A stretch of 39,320 nucleotides of DNA from an uncultured Clostridia bacterium (lineage in GTDB: Bacteria; Bacillota_A; Clostridia; TANB77; CAG-508): the NCBI GenBank assembly GCA_947625985.1, contig CANQQF010000013.1, positions 1 through 39,320 of the forward strand, written 5' to 3'. The notes beneath the pieces are model-generated. The model was not told the DNA's origin and ran no database searches. It saw nothing but the letters and a program-made list of their open reading frames with translations. The first letter of the stretch is position 1; each line of letters opens with the position of its first letter. Positions 35,097 to 39,320 of this stretch are shown here, one piece after another. The position numbers were made by a program, and so were the translations under genes.

Positions 35097-35591
35097 TTAA
35101 GATTTTTGTGAATATTCTATGGTGCTTGTTATTGACTTACTTTTTATTGATGGTACTTCACTTGAATTTGGATCATATAGAACTTTTATAGTATACATTG
35201 TCTGTTCCCCTGCTTTTAAATCATTATCAAGCTCACTCATTGAATAGGAAATAGCAGGTGAACCATTTTCAACTTCTTTACATATAACATTACTCAAAGT
35301 AGCATCAATAATTCCAGCATTCTTTATTGTTATTACATAGGTTATTGAATCTCCAGGTTTTACTAATTTAGCATTAAATGTTGCACTTGTATTAGTAAAT
35401 TGTGGCTCTCCACAATCACATCCTTCACTAATATTTTGAGCTTCTATATTAATTATTCTTACATCCCATTCTCCTATAATTTCTGCTGTTCCTTCTAATT
35501 CTAACTCACTAGCAAATGCTGAATAACCTACAGCCATTGATATTATTACTACTAATAGTGCCCCTATAATGAAGTTTTTAGTGCTTTTCAT
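35097..35591 (-). CDS. TasA/CalY-like exported protein with SipW-type signal
   Basis: This 164-residue protein has a signal peptide ending VGYSAFASELELEG, the form typical of SipW-processed TasA, CalY and related fibre proteins. The mature part (about 136 residues) is beta-rich with KPGDSITYVITIKNAGIIDAT, a motif of the camelysin/TasA fold. It contains a Cys pair CDCGEP (about residues 57-61) not usual in TasA. It probably forms or caps extracellular fibres or a matrix. The strong ribosome site (AAGGAGGGAG) and terminator after it suggest high expression. The -10 TATAAT (35640-35635) is seen upstream. Confidence 0.83.
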   Translation of the reverse strand: MKSTKNFIIGALLVVIISMAVGYSAFASELELEGTAEIIGEWDVRIINIEAQNISEGCDCGEPQFTNTSATFNAKLVKPGDSITYVITIKNAGIIDATLSNVICKEVENGSPAISYSMSELDNDLKAGEQTMYTIKVLYDPNSSEVPSIKSKSITSTIEYSQKS

Positions 35592-35634
35592 TTTTCTCCC
35601 TCCTTTCTATGTAATAACACAAACCCCTTAATTT

Positions 35635-35640
35635 ATTATA
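35635..35640 (-). promoter_or_regulatory. -10 box of the TasA-like gene
   Basis: TATAAT on the minus strand 43 bases before the start codon; no good -35 at standard spacing, so the sigma factor is uncertain. Confidence 0.4.
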
Positions 35641-35754
35641 TTCATTTTGATTCTTTTGTGTTTTTAACTTATATAAAAAGCTATTAATTTACCTTTTACT
35701 GTATTGACATTCAACATATAAGATTCCTTTAGATAATTTTGGGCACACAAAAAA

Positions 35755-35784
35755 AGTAAGAGCATATATAAATGAACTCTTACT
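35755..35784 (-). terminator. Terminator after the membrane protein gene at 35803
   Basis: AGTAAGAG (35755-35762) and CTCTTACT (35777-35784) form an 8-bp stem followed on the minus strand by TTTTTTTG. Confidence 0.7.
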
Positions 35785-35802
35785 CACACAAATTTATCTT
35801 AT

Positions 35803-36687
35803 TTATTTAATTTCAGTTCCACCCCATTCAACAGCTACAAAACCTTTTCTCTCTGGTTTTTCTAATGTTTGTTCAGGAATTTCTTTATATCTTTTCAAAC
35901 CTTTATATTGCATTAATACTCGTATTACAGTATCTGGCTGTTTTGAAAAATATAATGGCATATTTTCATCTATTTCTTCTTTGGTTTCAAACCTTATTAA
36001 ATTGTATTCATTTTCTTGTAGTTTTGGCAACCAATATACAATAAATTCTTCGGATTCTCTTTCATTTAATCCAAGTATTGCAAGTTTTTCTTCCAGAAAA
36101 CTGATTGTGTTTTCTTTTTTTACTACAAATCCTTCCTTTAATTTTGCTTTATTATCATTAATACCTTCCCAATATAACGCATATAGTTTTCTGCCAGTAT
36201 CCTTATCTTCTAAATCTCCATTTGGATGTGCAATAACCTGCCAACCATCACTATCATATTTAGGATATGAGCATGTAATATTTTGAGCCTTTCCTAAAGT
36301 TACAGATAATTCTGTGGTCTCTTCTGGATATAAATATATGATAGGTTTAAATGAATATACCATACCAGCAAGACTTCCTAAACCAAAAAGTATTATCATC
36401 ATTATAATTATTATAATACAAATTCTTTTTTTCCTTTTATTTTTCATTTTTTCTTCTTCTGTTTTTGAATTAAGTTGTTTTTTACGGTATTTTCTTACTA
36501 GCAAAATCAAAGGTATAATTGTTATTAATGGCACATATGTTGCTACCATAGAAAAAATTGTTGTACTTCTTTCAATACCACTAATCCTTTCTATTCCTGG
36601 TGTTCCAATACTATTAGTTATAAATTGATAAGAATCATCAGTATTTGCTTCGTTTTCATATTTTATATTACTGGCTCTTTCTTGCAT
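35803..36687 (-). CDS. Conserved membrane protein of unknown function
   Basis: This 294-residue protein has two membrane helices (about 47-65 and 88-112) and an extracytoplasmic C-terminal domain of about 180 residues. The domain carries recognisable family motifs: KPIIYLYPEETTELSVTL, SYPKYDSDGWQVIAHPNG, GRKLYALYWEG, EFIVYWLPKLQENEYNLI, DTVIRVLMQYKGL and ERKGFVAVEWGGTEI. I recognise this as a conserved hypothetical family found widely, including in predicted extracellular domains, but it has no assigned activity. It is transcribed alone, ahead of the terminator at 35755, with no clear promoter. It sits 211 bases upstream of the TasA-like gene on the map and may or may not be related to it. 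Confidence 0.75.
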   Translation of the reverse strand: MQERASNIKYENEANTDDSYQFITNSIGTPGIERISGIERSTTIFSMVATYVPLITIIPLILLVRKYRKKQLNSKTEEEKMKNKRKKRICIIIIIMMIILFGLGSLAGMVYSFKPIIYLYPEETTELSVTLGKAQNITCSYPKYDSDGWQVIAHPNGDLEDKDTGRKLYALYWEGINDNKAKLKEGFVVKKENTISFLEEKLAILGLNERESEEFIVYWLPKLQENEYNLIRFETKEEIDENMPLYFSKQPDTVIRVLMQYKGLKRYKEIPEQTLEKPERKGFVAVEWGGTEIK

Positions 36688-36847
36688 ATTTATTCTTTCC
36701 TTTATTTATTTTTATAAATTTTTTTATATCTTTAGATTATTATACACTTTAAAAAATCATTTTACAATAGTAAATACAAATAACTATAATTTTTAAATAC
36801 ATGCATTTACTATATCATTAACATATTCCCAATACATGCTTGAATTA

Positions 36848-37945
36848 TTATCTCATTTTATTTGCAACTTTTTCAAGTTCTTCTCTAATTTTTATGTGTT
36901 GTGGACAAACTCCTTCACAAGCACCACATTTAATACATTCTGATGCTTTTTCTTTTCCATGTCCTCCAACTAACCACTCCTCTTGATGTTTAGCAGAAGC
37001 CATATCATTATATAGTGTTAATATATTCATTGCTGTAAATGAACCTGAAATCCCAATATTTTTAGGGCAAACTTTTGCACAATAGTTACATGTAGTACAT
37101 GGTATTAAAGGAATTTTATTTAATTCTTCTTGTGCTTTATTTATAACTTTTCTTTCTTCTTCATTTAATTTATCAAAATCTTTCATATAAGAAATATTAT
37201 CTTGCATTTGCTCAATATTGCTCATTCCTGATAAAACTACCATTACTCCATCTAAATCCGCTGCAAATTTAATTGCCCATGATGCCATCGATACTTTTGA
37301 GTTTGCTTCTTTTAGTATGTTTTTTACTGGCTCTGGTGGATTAGAAAGCATACCACCTTTCACAGGTTCCATTACTATGACTGGTTTTTCATATTTTCTA
37401 GCAACTTCGTAACATTTTCTCGATTGAATTGCATTATTTTCCCAATCTGCATAGTTTATTTGTAATTGAACAAATTCTGCTTCTGGATGTTTCTTTAAAA
37501 TTTCCTCTAATTCTTCTGGTGTGGAATGAAATGAAAATCCTAAATGTTTTATTTTTCCCTGTTCTTTCATTTCTTTAGCCCATGTCCACATATCAAAATC
37601 TTCAAAGACTTTAGTTCTATGCTCTCCTAAATTATGTAATAAATAATAGTCAAAATAACCTGCACCTGTTTGTTTTAAAGATGTCTCAAACTGTGCAATT
37701 GCATCTTCTCTTGTTTTACAATTTATCCATGCTGCATTTTTAGTTGCTAAACAAAAACTTTCTCTTGGGTATCTTTCTACTAAAGCCTGTCTTATAGCAT
37801 CTTCACTTCCTGCATAAGCCCATGCTGTATCAAAATATGTAAAACCTGCTTCAATAAACATATCTACCATTTTTTTAGTTTGTTCTATATCAATACTTTC
37901 TCCAACTTTTGGTAGTCGCATTAGTCCAAATCCTAATTTTTTCAT
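36848..37945 (-). CDS. Aldo/keto reductase with C-terminal 4Fe-4S domain
   Basis: This 365-residue oxidoreductase has an AKR barrel (about 1-290, opening KKLGFGLMRLPKVG) with the catalytic tyrosine in DTAWAYAGSED and Lys in LATKNA, and a C-terminal ferredoxin-like part with two clusters: CTTCNYCAKVCPKNIGI and CIKCGACEGVCPQHIKI. It probably reduces aldehydes or ketones using NADPH, with electrons through Fe-S. Start chosen at ATG 37945; the frame also allows GTG 37957. It is the last gene of the right-hand oxidoreductase operon (39320 down to 36848). Confidence 0.9.
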   Translation of the reverse strand: MKKLGFGLMRLPKVGESIDIEQTKKMVDMFIEAGFTYFDTAWAYAGSEDAIRQALVERYPRESFCLATKNAAWINCKTREDAIAQFETSLKQTGAGYFDYYLLHNLGEHRTKVFEDFDMWTWAKEMKEQGKIKHLGFSFHSTPEELEEILKKHPEAEFVQLQINYADWENNAIQSRKCYEVARKYEKPVIVMEPVKGGMLSNPPEPVKNILKEANSKVSMASWAIKFAADLDGVMVVLSGMSNIEQMQDNISYMKDFDKLNEEERKVINKAQEELNKIPLIPCTTCNYCAKVCPKNIGISGSFTAMNILTLYNDMASAKHQEEWLVGGHGKEKASECIKCGACEGVCPQHIKIREELEKVANKMR

Positions 37946-38009
37946 TTTATTGTTCACTTCCTTCCATTACATTTTTATTTTCAATAAATTTCTTCTTTAA
38001 CCATTGAAA

Positions 38010-38435
38010 TTATAATTTATCATATTGTTCATCTGTAACAGGTTCACACCATTCATTAGAAGTATCAACTCCAGGTACTTCTACTGCTATATGACTAAAC
38101 CATGAGTCTTTTTTTGCCCCATGCCAATGTTTTACATTTGCAGGAATTGTTATTACCATTCCTGGCTTTAAACTTACCGCTTCTTTTCCTTCTTCTTGAT
38201 ACCATCCTTCCCCTGCTGTACAGATTAATATTTGTCCTCCACCTGTTGTAGCATGGTGTATATGCCAATTATTTCTACATTTTGGCTCAAATGTTACATT
38301 TGCTAAAAATACTGGACATTTACCTGCTTCTGTTAATGGATTTAAAAATGATTCTCCTATAAAATATTGTGCATAATCTACATTTAAATCTCCCTTTCCA
38401 AATATATTTGCTTTATCAAATTCTTCTTTATTCAT
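38010..38435 (-). CDS. Cupin domain protein
   Basis: This small cupin (about 141 residues) contains the metal-binding motif: NNWHIHHATTGGGQILICTAGEGWY (about 57-80, His-x-His) and HWHGAKKDSWFSHIAVE (about 105-121). Such proteins bind Mn, Fe or Zn, and the carboxymuconolactone-decarboxylase-associated group often accompanies flavin oxidoreductases. The substrate is unknown. The ATG at 38435 is preferred (SD GGAGG nine bases away); ATG 38441 two codons earlier has only three bases. It lies between the flavodoxin and the aldo/keto reductase, with short gaps, so it is part of the same operon. Confidence 0.88.
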   Translation of the reverse strand: MNKEEFDKANIFGKGDLNVDYAQYFIGESFLNPLTEAGKCPVFLANVTFEPKCRNNWHIHHATTGGGQILICTAGEGWYQEEGKEAVSLKPGMVITIPANVKHWHGAKKDSWFSHIAVEVPGVDTSNEWCEPVTDEQYDKL

Positions 38436-38463
38436 TTTCATATTCCTCCAATTTTCTTATTTT

Positions 38464-38943
38464 TTAATGATTTAAGCTCTTAATCCAATTTTCAATGAAT
38501 TCTTTGGATTCATGTCCTGTTAACCTCTTTCCTTCTTTCCATGTATATTGTGGATATTCATTTCTTAAATCTTTTTCGCATCCACTTATCCCAGTTCCTC
38601 CTGACGTACAGAAAGGAATTAAAGTTTTGCCAGTAAAATCTAAACTTTCAATAAAAGTATTTATAATAGTAGGAGCCGTGTACCACCATACTGGAAAACC
38701 TATTAAAATTGTTTCATATTCATCTAATTTACTTAATGATACTTCAATTTCTGGTCTTGATGATTTATCTTTCATTTCTAAACTTGACCTACTTTGTTTA
38801 TTAGTCCAATCTAGATCTTGTGATGTATATGGTTGTTTTGCTCTAATTTCAAATAAATCTCCCCCTATACTATCCGCAATATTCTGTGCAACACTTCTTG
38901 TTACACCACTTGCTGAAAAATACGTTACTAAAATTTTACTCAT
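38464..38943 (-). CDS. Flavodoxin
   Basis: This 159-residue protein has the FMN phosphate loop TYFSASGVTRSVAQ (7-20) and the FMN-binding loops ILIGFPVWWYTAPTIINTFI (about 78-97) and PFCTSGGTGISGCEKDL (about 110-126), characteristic of flavodoxins. It carries electrons, probably for the adjacent reductases. AAGGAA is upstream of ATG 38943, which is 17 bases after the neighbouring flavodoxin-family gene, so they share an operon. Compared with long-chain flavodoxin it has no inserted 20-residue loop, so it is the short-chain type. Confidence 0.9.
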   Translation of the reverse strand: MSKILVTYFSASGVTRSVAQNIADSIGGDLFEIRAKQPYTSQDLDWTNKQSRSSLEMKDKSSRPEIEVSLSKLDEYETILIGFPVWWYTAPTIINTFIESLDFTGKTLIPFCTSGGTGISGCEKDLRNEYPQYTWKEGKRLTGHESKEFIENWIKSLNH

Positions 38944-38960
38944 AAAACATTCCTTCTTTC

Positions 38961-39320
38961 TTATATATTTTTACCTAATTCGTAGGCTTCTTGATAATAA
39001 TGTTTAGGTATCATACTTACTGTTCCACAACTTTTCCCATATATGCGACCTATATTTTCAAAGTGCATATATTCAAATAAAACATCAAAATATTTGTCTA
39101 TTGCTGAATACGTCCAGTTCTCGTCACTATTCCAAGCTGTCATAATTACTCCTGCTTTTAAATGCTTTGCAGAAATTTTACCAGTTTTAGCATAAAATCT
39201 ATCTATCATCATTTTGAGTTGGCTACTTACATTATAGTAATAAACAGGAGATGCAAATAAAATGCAATCTGATTCCAATATTTTATCTAAAATTTCGTTT
39301 CCATCATCTTTTTGAATGCA
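38961..39320 (-). CDS. Flavodoxin-family NAD(P)H-dependent oxidoreductase, N-terminus cut by window edge
   Basis: The frame is open to the last base of the window and has no start inside it, so the 5' part lies outside. The visible 119 residues begin CIQKDDGNEILDKILESD and continue CILFASPVYYYNVSSQLKMMIDRF, then WNSDENWTYSAIDKYFDVLFEYMHF and GTVSMIPKHYYQEAYELGKNI. They match the C-terminal two-thirds of the flavodoxin-family gene at 272-817 (FASPIYFYNISGQLKTFID). The leading Cys is probably the last of a CxxC cluster. It is the first visible gene of the oxidoreductase operon. Confidence 0.82.
   Translation of the reverse strand, partial: CIQKDDGNEILDKILESDCILFASPVYYYNVSSQLKMMIDRFYAKTGKISAKHLKAGVIMTAWNSDENWTYSAIDKYFDVLFEYMHFENIGRIYGKSCGTVSMIPKHYYQEAYELGKNI

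Overview
This window is a chromosomal segment of a very AT-rich, low-GC Gram-positive bacterium, most likely an uncultured gut-type member of the Clostridia. The evidence is a CIRCE-controlled groES-groEL operon, a T-box leader on pheST, a KtrAB potassium system, a SipW/TasA-type secretion pair, aggAgg-type ribosome binding sites before nearly every gene, and strong AT codon bias. The assignment to Clostridia is inference; no rRNA or tRNA gene is present to fix it. Every gene except alr lies on the minus strand. I see no integrase, transposase, phage structural gene or CRISPR array.

Layout from left to right, with each operon read on the minus strand. (1) 1-2700: an FMN/flavodoxin-type reductase, a HAM1/RdgB-like NTP pyrophosphatase, a uracil-DNA-glycosylase-family protein and a cytidine deaminase. 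(2) 2771-5557: a compact 4-alpha-glucanotransferase and an RlmD-type 23S rRNA methyltransferase. (3) 5641-9185: two tandem Nudix hydrolases, a structured leader with a 24-codon peptide ORF, an ABC-F ATPase and a metallophosphoesterase. (4) 9361-12642: a divergent DnaB-like helicase, a hemolysin-III membrane protein and an anchored cyclophilin. (5) 12787-14820: groES-groEL. (6) 14944-20295: a MacB-like ABC transporter, a hypothetical gene and ktrB-ktrA. (7) 20454-28265: pheST with its T-box, flanked by four uncharacterised genes. Two of these are paralogous small proteins, one is a 498-residue helical protein, and one is an LRV/HEAT-like repeat gene interrupted by apparent frameshifts. (8) 28421-32586: alanine racemase (plus strand) converging on deoD, then an MFS transporter behind a riboswitch-like leader, and an ADP-ribosylglycohydrolase. 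(9) 32681-36687: a DUF5305-like membrane protein, a SipW-like signal peptidase, a TasA-like secreted protein and a conserved membrane protein. (10) 36848-39320: an oxidoreductase operon of flavodoxin-family protein (cut by the window edge), flavodoxin, cupin and Fe-S aldo/keto reductase.

Two themes stand out. Many genes deal with nucleotide pools and their damage: HAM1-like, UDG-like, cytidine deaminase, two Nudix hydrolases, deoD and an ADP-ribosylglycohydrolase. Several genes also carry RNA-level control in their leaders. The most interesting candidates for new biology are the leader upstream of the MFS transporter (31553-31676, terminator, competing antiterminator and a compact 55-nt fold next to a promoter), the alternative-hairpin leader peptide region of the ABC-F gene (8098-8231), and the uncharacterised cluster around pheST.
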